DNA from: Chitinophagaceae bacterium
GTDB taxonomy: Bacteria > Bacteroidota > Bacteroidia > Chitinophagales > Chitinophagaceae
Reading direction: 5' to 3'
Assembly: GCA_004173355.1 (NCBI GenBank)
Contig: SEAD01000029.1
Location: 1 to 42,359 of the forward strand
DNA length: 42,359 bases
The position numbers and the translations under genes are program-made. Shown here piece after piece: positions 27,406 to 35,284 of the stretch; positions within the stretch are counted from its first letter, which is position 1; each line of letters starts with the position of its first letter. The notes under the pieces were generated by a model that worked only from the letters and a program-made list of their open reading frames with translations, did no database searches and had not been told where the DNA came from.

Positions 27406-27980
27406 GACTTTATCCTCTTCGGTTCTTTTGCTTCAATAAATTTTTTCACCATTTCCTGGAGGATCACCTTGGCACGCGACAACTGTGATTTGCTGGTGCC
27501 TTCGCTGATCCCCATGATCTCACCGATCTCCTTGTGCGTGTATCCTTCCACCACATACATGTTGAACACTGTCCGATAGCCGGGTGATAATTGCCTTACG
27601 AGTTCAAGTATGTCCCTTTCCGCAAGATCATCCAGCACGGAGAGGTAGTTGCCTTCCAGTGTGCTTTCTTCTTTTTCAGTAACGGGCTGGAGGTATTTTT
27701 TGCGCCGGAAATGTTCAATAGCGGTGTTGACAAATATGCGCCGGACCCATCCTTCGAAGGATCCTTCGCTGCGGAAACTGCCCAGTTTTTTATAAACCTT
27801 GATAAAACCCTCCTGGAGGATATCTTCCGCTTCTTCGGCATTGCCCGCATATCGCAAACAAACTCCATACATCCTTGGTGAGAACCTGCGGTACAGTTCT
27901 TCCTGCATACGCCGGTTGCCATCAATGCACCCACTGATTAAGTCGCCTTCGGACGTATTTTGGTTGCCTGCTGTGCTCAA
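27402..27980 (-). CDS. ECF-type RNA polymerase sigma factor
   Basis: 192 residues from a TTG start at 27980. That TTG overlaps the rdgB stop in TTGA and no ATG exists before residue 25, inside region 2. Region 2 (LYRRFSPRMYGVCLRYAG, then AEDILQEGFIKVYKKLGSF) and region 4 (LSPGYRTVFNMYVVEGYTHKEIGEIMGISEGTSKSQLSRAK, quoted by its ends LSPGYR and QLSRAK) are standard. ECF factors direct RNA polymerase to stress or envelope promoters and are held by a membrane anti-sigma, here the overlapping next gene. The signal is unknown. Confidence 0.92.
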   Translation of the reverse strand: MSTAGNQNTSEGDLISGCIDGNRRMQEELYRRFSPRMYGVCLRYAGNAEEAEDILQEGFIKVYKKLGSFRSEGSFEGWVRRIFVNTAIEHFRRKKYLQPVTEKEESTLEGNYLSVLDDLAERDILELVRQLSPGYRTVFNMYVVEGYTHKEIGEIMGISEGTSKSQLSRAKVILQEMVKKFIEAKEPKRIKS

Positions 27981-28570
27981 ATTCCCGGTTTTGGTTGAAG
28001 ATTGTTCAAAAATGCGACCAGTTTCGCCGTTGCTTTTGCGCGATGGCTGTACCGGTCCTTTTCGCTGAGCGTCATTTCCCCGAAACTCCTGTCGGATCCT
28101 TCAGGTATAAAAACCGGATCGTACCCGAAACCGCCTTCTCCCTGACGGGATCCGGCAATCCGTCCTTCGCATACCCCTTCAAAGAGATGTTCGTTGCCGT
28201 CGATGATCAGGGAGATCACCGTACGAAAGCGTGCACGCCGGTTGCTGATGCCATGGAGATTATCCAGCAGCAGGTCCATATTGTCGTCTGAAGACCGGCC
28301 ATCGCCCGCATACCGGGCACTGCGCACACCGGGTTCACCATCCAGCGCATCTGTTTCGAGACCGCTGTCTTCGCTGAAGCAACTGGTACCCGTAAGGTTG
28401 TAAATGGTTGTCGACTTTTCCGTAGCGTTGTCTTCCAGCGTGGCATGTGGCTCAGGTATATCCTGGAAAATACCGGCTTCTTTCAGCGTCAGCAATTCAA
28501 AGCGGTCGCCGATCGCATAGCGGATTTCTTTTACCTTATGATCGTTGTTCGTGGCGAAAATCAGTTTCAT
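27977..28570 (-). CDS. rdgB: non-canonical purine NTP pyrophosphatase (RdgB/HAM1)
   Basis: 197 residues, the normal length. It hydrolyses dITP, ITP and XTP to monophosphates and keeps deaminated purines out of DNA and RNA. Motifs are FATNNDHKVKEI at the N-terminus, FSEDSGLETDAL (metal-binding acids), GEPGVRSARYAG, GEGGFGYDPVF and FGEMTLSEKDRYSHRAKA. The stop overlaps the TTG start of the ECF sigma gene, so translation of the two is probably coupled, an uncommon pairing. The upstream gene on the same strand is the hypothetical at 28623-29237, 52 nt away. Confidence 0.94.
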   Translation of the reverse strand: MKLIFATNNDHKVKEIRYAIGDRFELLTLKEAGIFQDIPEPHATLEDNATEKSTTIYNLTGTSCFSEDSGLETDALDGEPGVRSARYAGDGRSSDDNMDLLLDNLHGISNRRARFRTVISLIIDGNEHLFEGVCEGRIAGSRQGEGGFGYDPVFIPEGSDRSFGEMTLSEKDRYSHRAKATAKLVAFLNNLQPKPGI

Positions 28571-28622
28571 CCGAGAGGTTTATCCGGTGCCTTGTTTACC
28601 CGACAAGATAACCAGAAATGTA

Positions 28623-29237
28623 TTATAAATTAAACATGCGCTTCAGGCTGGTCCACAGCTGGCCTTTCAGTTCCTTGTCCTCCATCATGGCGCCAAGCGG
28701 CGGCGCACTGAGGAAAGCAGTTCCTGCAAAGGTCTGCACCTGGAATACGGGAAACGACATCGGTAGACCGAATGCAGCGGGATCCCTGCCGAATAGCAGT
28801 ACCTGGGTACTGCCAAACTGCCGGAGGTAGGCGGCAGATTTCTCGCCGGGGTAGTGGGCACTGTTGACAATGGCCACATCATCCAGCCCGAATTTGCAGG
28901 CAGTGAGCATACGGGTCAGGAAATTCAGTTCCTCGTCAGGAAGGTAGGCAGTGCCGGCATAGTCAACCACCACGAGTACCCGCTTTTTATTATTGCCAAG
29001 GAATTTCCATTGTGTGGCCGCAGCAACTGGCGCTTCCGCGGGCCCTGGGCCGGTCGCCGGAAGCGATTCCCCTGGGCTTCCCGCCGGAATCATTTCCCCG
29101 GTGACAGGTGCAGGAGCTGTTTCCTCTGGCGGCGCTGCATTCAGTGCGGAGGCCGACGCTTCACCCGTATCCACCAGCGACCGGGGATAAAGATCTGCCA
29201 GCAAGGCTCCGGTGAGGCGGATATCGTTCAATCCCAT
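28623..29237 (-). CDS. hypothetical alpha/beta protein, possible DNA polymerase III psi-like fold
   Basis: 204 residues. The N-terminal ~75 residues after a short helix (LTGALLADLYP) are Pro/Ala/Glu-rich and probably disordered. The C-terminal ~125 residues form an alpha/beta domain: KKRVLVVVDYAG, LNFLTRMLTACKF, VAIVNSAHYPGE, STQVLLFGRDPAAFGLP, FQVQTFAGTAFLSAPPL and KGQLWTSLKRMF at the end. A small Rossmann-like domain with a short LP-loop and a final Lys-x2-LW-x2-L helix recalls the HolD psi subunit, but this is fold-level reasoning by eye, not homology. It is the first gene of the rdgB-sigma chain and diverges from ilvE. Confidence 0.7.
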   Translation of the reverse strand: MGLNDIRLTGALLADLYPRSLVDTGEASASALNAAPPEETAPAPVTGEMIPAGSPGESLPATGPGPAEAPVAAATQWKFLGNNKKRVLVVVDYAGTAYLPDEELNFLTRMLTACKFGLDDVAIVNSAHYPGEKSAAYLRQFGSTQVLLFGRDPAAFGLPMSFPVFQVQTFAGTAFLSAPPLGAMMEDKELKGQLWTSLKRMFNL

Positions 29238-29303
29238 TTAACCAATTTTACAAATGAGTATTTGCGTTTTTTCGTTTCTTTGCGCTGGCAAAAATATACC
29301 ATT

Positions 29304-30365
29304 ATGACAGAGGCACCCGATATTTCCGTGGAGAAAACGACATCGAGTAAACTGGCTTCCACCAACCTGAAGGATATCCCGTTTGGTTCGGCATTTACTG
29401 ATCATATGCTCGAAGCCGATTACGAAGACGGTGAATGGAAAAATGTGGGTATCCGTCCCTACCAGGCCCTGCAGCTGGATCCGTCACTGGCGGCGCTGCA
29501 TTATGGCCAGGCGATCTTTGAAGGTATCAAGGCGTACCGCACCACTGACGGGGAAGCCATTTTCCGCCCTTACGATAATTTCCGGCGCTTCAACCAGTCC
29601 GCGGCGAGGATGAATATGCCCGCCGTACCCGAGGAAATCTTTATAGCGGGTATGCGGCAGCTGATTGCCATTGACCGCAACTGGATCCCGGATGGGGAAG
29701 ACCATTCCCTTTATATCCGTCCGGTGATGTTTGCCACTGATGAAGTGCTTGGTGTGCGGCCGTCCAATAAATACAAGTTCCTGATCATTCTGAGTCCCAC
29801 AGGACCCTATTATGTAAACCCCATGCGTATTGCAGTGGAGGAAACCTATACCCGTGCCGCACCGGGAGGAGCCGGTTTTTCCAAAAACGCCGGTAACTAT
29901 GGTGGCAGTATGCTCGCGGCTACCCGGGCAAAGCAGGAGGGTTTTGACCAGGTACTCTGGACCGATGCTTTCGAGCACCGTTGGTTGCAGGAAGTAGGGA
30001 TGATGAATGTATTTTTTATTATTGACGGCGTGGCCATCACCCCGTCACTCGAAGAGGGAACCATCCTGGAAGGTGTGACCCGTGACAGTGTGATCCGCGG
30101 GCTGGGGGAGATGGGGGTCCGCACCGAGGAACGACGGATCAGTATCGATGAAGTGGTGGAGGCGCATGCCGCCGGCAGGATTTCAGAGGTCTTTGGCACC
30201 GGTACAGCGGCCGTGATCGCGCCAATCCGCGAACTGTATTACAAAGGCCGCTCGATGGAGTTCGATCCCTCCGGATACACCGTTTCCGCCGCTGTCAAGC
30301 AATGGCTGAATGAAATCCGTTCAGGGGAGAGAGAGGATAGGTTTAATTGGATGGTTAAAGTGTAA
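29304..30365 (+). CDS. ilvE: branched-chain amino acid aminotransferase
   Basis: 353 residues from the ATG at 29304; the reading frame stays open far upstream, but that part is antisense to the divergent gene. It is of the longer BCAT-II type. It transfers amino groups between glutamate and leucine, isoleucine or valine. Seen: HYGQAIFEGIKAYR (about 68-81), RPVMFATDE, the PLP-lysine region FSKNAGNYGGSML (about 193-205), VLWTDAFEHRWLQEVGMMN and EVFGTGTAAVIAPI. No other ilv genes adjoin. A one-mismatch -7 box (TTTCTTTG, 29275-29282) gives a 21-nt leader. Confidence 0.95.
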   Translation: MTEAPDISVEKTTSSKLASTNLKDIPFGSAFTDHMLEADYEDGEWKNVGIRPYQALQLDPSLAALHYGQAIFEGIKAYRTTDGEAIFRPYDNFRRFNQSAARMNMPAVPEEIFIAGMRQLIAIDRNWIPDGEDHSLYIRPVMFATDEVLGVRPSNKYKFLIILSPTGPYYVNPMRIAVEETYTRAAPGGAGFSKNAGNYGGSMLAATRAKQEGFDQVLWTDAFEHRWLQEVGMMNVFFIIDGVAITPSLEEGTILEGVTRDSVIRGLGEMGVRTEERRISIDEVVEAHAAGRISEVFGTGTAAVIAPIRELYYKGRSMEFDPSGYTVSAAVKQWLNEIRSGEREDRFNWMVKV

Positions 30366-30484
30366 TGGCCTGAAGTTTAGTTTTTTAGTCAATAAATTGT
30401 CCGGAAAGACAGGGACTAAGCCTTGTATTACGGGTTTTTCCACGGGACGTGGGTAAATAAGGAGAGAAATAAAAGCGGGGATTT

Positions 30485-30516
30485 TTTGGTATTTAACCAT
30501 TACCCTGTTACCTTTG
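30485..30516 (+). promoter_or_regulatory. rpsL-rpsG promoter
   Basis: TTTG (30485-30488), a 20-nt spacer and TACCTTTG (30509-30516) are a full TTG-N17-23-TAnnTTTG match. The rpsL ATG follows 25 nt later, with an A-rich leader and no Shine-Dalgarno sequence, typical of Bacteroidota ribosomal genes. Confidence 0.8.
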
Positions 30517-30541
30517 CCGTCCCAAAAATAATGAGTTCAGA

Positions 30542-30922
30542 ATGCCTACTATTCAACAATTAGTCAGAAAAGGAAGAGAAATTATCAGGGCCAAGAGTAA
30601 ATCCAGGGCTTTGGATCAGTGTCCCCAACGCCGTGGCGTTTGTACACGTGTGTACACTACCACTCCAAAGAAACCAAACTCTGCGCTCCGTAAAGTTGCC
30701 AAAGTCCGCCTGACCAATAAGGTTGAGGTTATCGCGTACATTCCGGGTGAAGGTCACAACCTCCAGGAACACTCGATCGTTCTGATCCGTGGTGGAAGGG
30801 TAAAAGATCTGCCAGGTGTTCGTTACCACATTGTCCGGGGTTCCCTGGATACTGCCGGTGTGAAAGACCGTAAGCAGAGCCGTTCTAAATACGGTACCAA
30901 AAAAGAGAAAGCCAAAAAATAA
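30542..30922 (+). CDS. rpsL: 30S ribosomal protein S12
   Basis: 126 residues, full length. S12 sits at the decoding centre and controls accuracy. The conserved [18 protein letters not shown] and [16 protein letters not shown] loops are intact, with the lysines (Lys in TTPKK and in VKDLPG) whose replacement gives streptomycin resistance in other bacteria, so the wild-type residues are present. The Asp modified by RimO in some bacteria is also present (KDLPG). The C-terminus is the usual basic tail ([12 protein letters not shown]). rpsG follows after 72 nt. Confidence 0.98.
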   Translation: MPTIQQLVRKGREIIRAKSKSRALDQCPQRRGVCTRVYTTTPKKPNSALRKVAKVRLTNKVEVIAYIPGEGHNLQEHSIVLIRGGRVKDLPGVRYHIVRGSLDTAGVKDRKQSRSKYGTKKEKAKK

Positions 30923-30994
30923 TCCCTGGTCCTAAACGGCCGGTAAAATTTCAATAACAGCAGCCAGCTAAACTGGCCATTCAAACAATAAGCG

Positions 30995-31462
30995 ATGCGG
31001 AAAGCACAAGCAAAAAAACTCCCCTTAGCACCAGATCCCCGGTTTAACGATAAACTGGTTACCCGTTTTGTGAACAACATCATGTGGGAAGGTAAAAAGA
31101 GCGGAGCCTATAACATTTTTTACGACGCCCTGGACAAGGTGGCCAAACAAACCAGCGAAGATGGTTACGAAGTATGGAAGCGTGCCCTGTCCAATGTTAC
31201 ACCTGCCGTAGAGGTTCGTAGCCGTCGTATCGGTGGTGCCACTTTCCAGATCCCTGCCGAGGTTCGCCAGGACAGGAAAGTTTCCCTCAGCATCAAATGG
31301 CTGATCCGCTACAGCCGTGAGCGCAATGGTCGCAGCATGGCTGATAAGCTGGCTGGTGAGATCGTTGCAGCAAGCAAAGGTGAAGGTGCCGCTTTCAAGA
31401 AGAAAGAAGATACCCACCGTATGGCTGAAGCCAACAAGGCGTTTGCACACTTCCGTGTTTAA
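30995..31462 (+). CDS. rpsG: 30S ribosomal protein S7
   Basis: 155 residues, full length. S7 nucleates the 30S head and contacts E-site tRNA. Seen: [62 protein letters not shown] (quoted by its ends), and [20 protein letters not shown]. It is the second gene of an rpsL-rpsG unit. In most bacteria fusA follows; here an intrinsic terminator starts 26 nt after the stop, and the next gene is convergent. Confidence 0.98.
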   Translation: MRKAQAKKLPLAPDPRFNDKLVTRFVNNIMWEGKKSGAYNIFYDALDKVAKQTSEDGYEVWKRALSNVTPAVEVRSRRIGGATFQIPAEVRQDRKVSLSIKWLIRYSRERNGRSMADKLAGEIVAASKGEGAAFKKKEDTHRMAEANKAFAHFRV

Positions 31463-31487
31463 AAGTTTCAACTCATTTATATTGGAG

Positions 31488-31515
31488 ACCACCTGTTTTT
31501 ACAGGTGGTTTTTTT
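31488..31515 (+). terminator. Rho-independent terminator of rpsL-rpsG
   Basis: ACCACCTGT (31488-31496), loop TTTT and ACAGGTGGT (31501-31509) form a perfect 9-bp stem followed by six T residues (31510-31515). Confidence 0.93.
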
Positions 31516-31540
31516 ATGCGCGGGACGGGTCCGGGTTGTC

Positions 31541-31592
31541 CTGCAATCGGGCTCTGCAATGTGGCTCTGCCATCCGGTTCTGCAATCCGGCT
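31541..31592. repeat. 13-bp tandem repeat, four copies
   Basis: Four head-to-tail 13-mers: CTGCAATCGGGCT (31541), CTGCAATGTGGCT (31554), CTGCCATCCGGTT (31567) and CTGCAATCCGGCT (31580). They differ at 1-3 positions from one another. They lie in the non-coding gap between two convergent terminators. The unit is not a multiple of three and no gene covers it. Confidence 0.9.
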
Positions 31593-31643
31593 GCCGTTTC
31601 CCTGTATCTTGGGAGGGGGTTGCTGCCGTCAATAAACTGACAC

Positions 31644-31673
31644 AAAAAAGTCCCGCCTTGAAAAGGCAGGACT
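31644..31673 (-). terminator. Rho-independent terminator of H1-like gene
   Basis: A 9-bp stem with one G-U pair (31649-31657 with 31665-31673) and a 7-nt loop; on the minus strand six T residues follow. Confidence 0.88.
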
Positions 31674-31705
31674 GGTTATCTGGAATGCACAGGTTGTGCA
31701 GGTAA

Positions 31706-32188
31706 TCAGAGTTCCGGCTTCTCATCAGCCGCGGTGTCGGTCTCATTTACCACCGTTTCTGATGGTAACGGTTCCTCTACTGTGTCAACCGCTACTGCGG
31801 GTGCTGTAGGAAGCTGTACTGGTTTAGCCGCTTTTTTCTTTGCTGCTTTTTTCTTAGGAGCCACTTTCTTTGGAGCTGCTTTCGGAGCTGCCTTAGGTGC
31901 TGCCTTTTTCGGTGCTGCTTTTTTTGGAGCCGATTTTTTAGGGGCTGCTTTTTTCACTGCTTTTTTTGGTGCAGTTTTTTTAGCGGCTTTCTTCGCTGCT
32001 TTCTTTACCACTTTTTTCGCGGCCTTCTTCGGTGCAGCTTTTTTGACCCCTTTTTTCGCCGTTTTCTTTTTGGCTACAACTTTTTTAGGAGCAGCTTTCT
32101 TCGCTGATTTCGTCTTCACAACGGATTTCTTGGCTACTTTTTTCGCAGCTTTTTTGGGTGCTGGTTTTGCTTTCTTCTTGGAAGGCAT
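31706..32188 (-). CDS. lysine/alanine-rich histone H1-like protein
   Basis: 160 residues. Residues 1-122 are almost entirely Lys, Ala, Pro and Val in KKAA/APKK-type repeats, like the tails of histone H1 and of bacterial Hc1/AlgP-type proteins; the last ~38 residues are acidic and Ala/Val/Thr-rich (VEEPLPSE, TDTAADEKPEL). Such proteins bind DNA or RNA through charge and may condense the nucleoid, and the acidic tail could moderate that. The repeats have evolved by slippage, so homology searches will be dominated by composition. The antisense strand carries an equally long open frame, a side effect of the repeats. It converges with rpsG, with a separate terminator for each. Confidence 0.85.
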   Translation of the reverse strand: MPSKKKAKPAPKKAAKKVAKKSVVKTKSAKKAAPKKVVAKKKTAKKGVKKAAPKKAAKKVVKKAAKKAAKKTAPKKAVKKAAPKKSAPKKAAPKKAAPKAAPKAAPKKVAPKKKAAKKKAAKPVQLPTAPAVAVDTVEEPLPSETVVNETDTAADEKPEL

Positions 32189-32326
32189 ACGACAAAGTTT
32201 TGGAGTTAATGATTGAATTGATTGATTTGAAACTGTACTGAAGTTACAAGGAATACTTATCCTTACACCACTTCATTGTAAATCTTTTCAACGTTTTAAT
32301 CACAGTGTGACGTCGCACAATGCAAA

Positions 32327-32350
32327 GGAGCCATCCTGATGGATGGCTCC
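32327..32350 (-). terminator. terminator of FrnE-like gene
   Basis: GGAGCCATCC, loop TGAT, GGATGGCTCC: a perfect 10-bp stem. On the minus strand only TTT follows, so the U-tract is weak. It lies 29 nt after the stop of the leftward DsbA-family gene; the remaining 32189-32326 is A/T-rich with nothing else recognised. Confidence 0.65.
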
Positions 32351-32379
32351 TGAACTGAAAAATGTATGTCAGCGGATGA

Positions 32380-33090
32380 TCAGCTGCAATTGCCTTCCGG
32401 TCCGCAAGCCTCGCCTGCACTGCCTTCCAGCAGTTCAGGCTGTTTGTTTTCCGACTTCCATTCGCCCCATGACTTTTCCAGCGCGCCACGGAATGTATCT
32501 GCGCCCTGCGCACCGGATACAGCATAGCGGTCATTGAATACGAAGTAGGGAACGCCCCTCACACCGATCTGTCCGGCTTCATATATATCCTGTTGTACGT
32601 TATCGGAATAGGCATCACCTGCGAGTACGGCTGCTGTGGCCTCCCGGTCGAGACCCGCTTCCAGAGCCAGCTCCAGCAATGTACCGTGGTCAGCAATATT
32701 ACCGCCGGCGGTGAAATAGGAGCGGAAGAGCAGCTCTTCCAGCTGGTCACCCAGTCCATTGGTTTTTGCAAACTGCAGGAGGCGGTGGGCATCAAATGAG
32801 TTCGCCACAACTGCTTTGTCGAGATCATAGTGCAGGCCTTCGGCAGCAGCCATTCCGGTAACCCGGTCATTCATCTGGCGTGCTTCCTCCGGCGACCAGC
32901 CTTTCACTTCCGACAGGTACTGGTTGATGCTTTTTCCCGGTTCGGTTTTCATACCAGGGTTCAGCTGGAAACTTTTCCATTCCACTTCAATATCCTTCCG
33001 GCCTTCAAACTCCGCAAGACCACTTTCAAAGCGACGCTTACCGATATAGCAGAAGGGGCACATGACGTCCGACCAGATCTCGACTTTCAT
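32380..33090 (-). CDS. DsbA-family oxidoreductase (FrnE type)
   Basis: 236 residues without a signal peptide, so cytoplasmic. The thioredoxin-fold start has the redox pair Cys11-Pro-Phe-Cys14 in SDVMCPFCYIG, followed by a helical insertion (about 60-170) and the cis-proline block GVRGVPYFVFNDRYAVSGAQ. FrnE/HCCA-like proteins act on disulfides or as glutathione-like or polyketide-related oxidoreductases; the exact role is not predictable. An extra tail after residue 220 carries another Cys pair (CGPEGNC), which could serve as a resolving disulfide or metal site. It diverges from the sensor kinase gene across 77 nt. Confidence 0.88.
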   Translation of the reverse strand: MKVEIWSDVMCPFCYIGKRRFESGLAEFEGRKDIEVEWKSFQLNPGMKTEPGKSINQYLSEVKGWSPEEARQMNDRVTGMAAAEGLHYDLDKAVVANSFDAHRLLQFAKTNGLGDQLEELLFRSYFTAGGNIADHGTLLELALEAGLDREATAAVLAGDAYSDNVQQDIYEAGQIGVRGVPYFVFNDRYAVSGAQGADTFRGALEKSWGEWKSENKQPELLEGSAGEACGPEGNCS

Positions 33091-33167
33091 AAATATATTT
33101 TGCCACTATAACAGCCCGCTGCGGGAATTGGTTCAAAATTGCTACTTTACACGCGACCAGCTGAACT

Positions 33168-34442
33168 ATGACACGATTTATCTCCCGGTTATCCATTCCT
33201 TTACGCCTCAGTTTAGCCTATTGTTTCTTCAGCTGCTGCTGGATCATTTTCAGTGGGGCCCTCGCGGAAACAATGGCAGGCGGCGATCCCCACCGGCTTA
33301 CTGTTATCGAAAACTCCAAGGGAATCTTCTTTGTGGCGGTATCCACCCTGTTCCTGTTTTTCCTGAGCCGGAACCTCAACCGTAAACAACTCCGGGCAAG
33401 TGAGCAGTACCGGCTCGTGGCCGAACGTGACGAAGCAGTGTCGATGGCCACGGCGGATGGCATTTACCAGTTCGTCCACGCAACGGATACTATCACCATC
33501 AACAACAACATGAAGGAAATGCTGGGACTGGAAACCAACACGATCAACGGATCGAGGAAGTTCTGGGAACAGAGCATCCACCCGGATGACCGTGACCATG
33601 TGCTGGCTTATTTTGACAAGGCACGCAGGAGCGGGATCCGTTTCGCCAGGGCGGAGTACCGGGGGCGCACCAGCAGCGGGGACTACATCCATGTGCTGCA
33701 TAGTATCTACCTGCTGGGTGACGCTGATCCGGCGGGATCAGACGTGATCGGTTATGTACAGGACCTCTCGCAGCTCCGGAAGCTGCAGCAGCTTTACCAT
33801 GAACGGGAGATCCAGCAACGCAATGAGATCGCACGTTCAATTGTAAAAGCCGAGGAAAACGAACGGAACCGCTGGGCAGAAGAACTGCATGATAATATTT
33901 CGCAATTACTTAGTGTGGCCAACCTCTATGCAGCCAGCCTCACCAATCCAAAGACCGATATCGCTGTCACCGTGACGCGGGTGCGGGAAATGATCGAACT
34001 CTCCATCCAGGAAATCCGCCGGCTATCCGCCAACCTCAAACCCCCGAGTTTCGAGGATACGGGTCTCTATAATGTCATCAGCGCGCTTACCCAGGACATC
34101 AGCCGGGTAAAGGATATCCGGTTTGATATCATCCAGGAAAGCGGTACCTCGGAAGTAATGACAGAGGAACAACAGCTGATGGTCTACCGCATTGTGCAGG
34201 AAAGCCTCAATAACATTATCAAATACGCCAATGCCACCGAGGTTGTCATTGCCATCAGTGTATTCGGAAAAGATGCCGGCCTGCGCATTACTGACAATGG
34301 GGATGGGGCGGATCTTGCAACTTTCCGGGAAGGCACGGGGCTGCGCAACATCCGGACGCGGCTTGAATTATTTGGTGGGCAGCTCGACCTGCGTTCAGCG
34401 CCCGGAGAGGGTTTTGAAATGAACGCCGGTTTCCGTTTGTGA
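33168..34442 (+). CDS. PAS sensor histidine kinase (HisKA_3/NarL type)
   Basis: 424 residues. Two membrane segments (about 12-31 and 52-68) enclose a short external loop (GGDPHRLTVIENS), an N-terminal unit common in PAS kinases. A PAS domain covers about 85-205, followed by a linker helix, a HisKA_3 dimerisation helix with the phosphoacceptor His241 in RWAEELHDNISQ, and a HATPase_c domain (YRIVQESLNNIIKYANA, ITDNGDGAD, GTGLRNIRTR). HisKA_3 kinases normally phosphorylate a NarL/LuxR-type regulator; none is adjacent, although a receiver-only protein is encoded 843 nt downstream. The stimulus is unknown. Confidence 0.92.
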   Translation: MTRFISRLSIPLRLSLAYCFFSCCWIIFSGALAETMAGGDPHRLTVIENSKGIFFVAVSTLFLFFLSRNLNRKQLRASEQYRLVAERDEAVSMATADGIYQFVHATDTITINNNMKEMLGLETNTINGSRKFWEQSIHPDDRDHVLAYFDKARRSGIRFARAEYRGRTSSGDYIHVLHSIYLLGDADPAGSDVIGYVQDLSQLRKLQQLYHEREIQQRNEIARSIVKAEENERNRWAEELHDNISQLLSVANLYAASLTNPKTDIAVTVTRVREMIELSIQEIRRLSANLKPPSFEDTGLYNVISALTQDISRVKDIRFDIIQESGTSEVMTEEQQLMVYRIVQESLNNIIKYANATEVVIAISVFGKDAGLRITDNGDGADLATFREGTGLRNIRTRLELFGGQLDLRSAPGEGFEMNAGFRL

Positions 34443-34514
34443 AGCTTGTATTAAACGGCAGGATGGCATTCCCCATGGTATACTTTTTGCCTTCCCTCCA
34501 TCAAACGAATCAGG

Positions 34515-34715
34515 ATGACAAAAAACCAGAAAATCATCGCCGGTGTCGGGGCACTGGTACTCACCGGGATCATCATTTTCTCCTTCCGCCGGAGGCAATC
34601 AAAAAAGAGGCAGCAACAGGTTTCCGATGAAGGTTACGAAACAGCACATGACGTGCTTTACCCTAGCAAAAGAATGGGTTACAAAACGCACTATGGCCCG
34701 GTACTGCCATCGTGA
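34515..34715 (+). CDS. small single-pass membrane protein
   Basis: 66 residues: Met-Thr-Lys-Asn-Gln-Lys, one membrane segment (about 7-24, IIAGVGALVLTGIIIFSF), then a strongly basic stretch (RRRQSKKRQQQ) and a short polar tail ending HYGPVLPS. The composition and a clean start suggest a real gene, probably with an N-out/C-in orientation by the positive-inside rule. Function unknown. It follows the sensor kinase gene after 72 nt on the same strand and may be cotranscribed. Confidence 0.65.
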   Translation: MTKNQKIIAGVGALVLTGIIIFSFRRRQSKKRQQQVSDEGYETAHDVLYPSKRMGYKTHYGPVLPS

Positions 34716-34756
34716 ATCCACCCTGTATTTTAATCCGGAAGAAAAAGTAGTCCTGC

Positions 34757-35092
34757 TCAGGAAATCATTTCCTGGGCAAGGATTTCATCCAGCCTGATCG
34801 CGGTATGGCTTTCATTGTATATACATTTCCCGTTTCGGATCAGCAATACCTGAGGCGACTCATGCACCACCCCGAAATCTTCCGCAACCTGGTTGGACAA
34901 CGACCTGTTATTAATCAGGTCCAGGTAGTGGAACTCAATCCCAGCAGGATCATTTTCCCGGTCCAGGCGTCCTTTTACCATGGAACTGATTGAACAACGG
35001 ACAGAATGTTTGAAAATGACCTGAGGTACCTCAACTGAGCGGGCCTTCAGTGATTCAAGCTGGTCTTTCGTATGGAGGTTATTCCAGTTCAT
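34757..35092 (-). CDS. ytxJ: bacilliredoxin-like protein (YtxJ/BrxC)
   Basis: 111 residues, the family length. The block VIFKHSVRCSISSM (about 25-38) contains the single redox cysteine Cys33 in the typical HS-x-RCSIS context, and ESPQVLLIRNGKC follows with a cis-Pro-like region. BrxC/YtxJ removes bacillithiol from mixed disulfides. Its presence suggests this organism makes bacillithiol (inference; BshA/B/C genes are not in the window). An 8-bp palindrome (34758-34774) at the 3' end and stop codon may also act in termination. It converges with the small membrane protein gene. Confidence 0.88.
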   Translation of the reverse strand: MNWNNLHTKDQLESLKARSVEVPQVIFKHSVRCSISSMVKGRLDRENDPAGIEFHYLDLINNRSLSNQVAEDFGVVHESPQVLLIRNGKCIYNESHTAIRLDEILAQEMIS

Positions 35093-35284
35093 ACTAATGG
35101 TTTTGTGTTATAACAATGCATCGGGCGGATTGTTCCCCAGCCGGCAGGGCCAGCCCGCAACCCACCCGGGCAATTCTGGCACTTGCCTTGCGAAACTATG
35201 CTGCCTTACGGTTTGAGCTTTTAACAATGGCAGTCCGGAAAATACAATCGGCCCTTTCCTGGGATTTACTGACGCTGCCTCCGA

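Noticed and set aside
31734-32216. 160-residue plus-strand frame rich in Phe and Ala that looks like a membrane protein
   Set aside because: It is the complement of the Lys/Ala repeats of the H1-like gene; the repeats create it. The sense frame has a matching terminator and an acidic tail.
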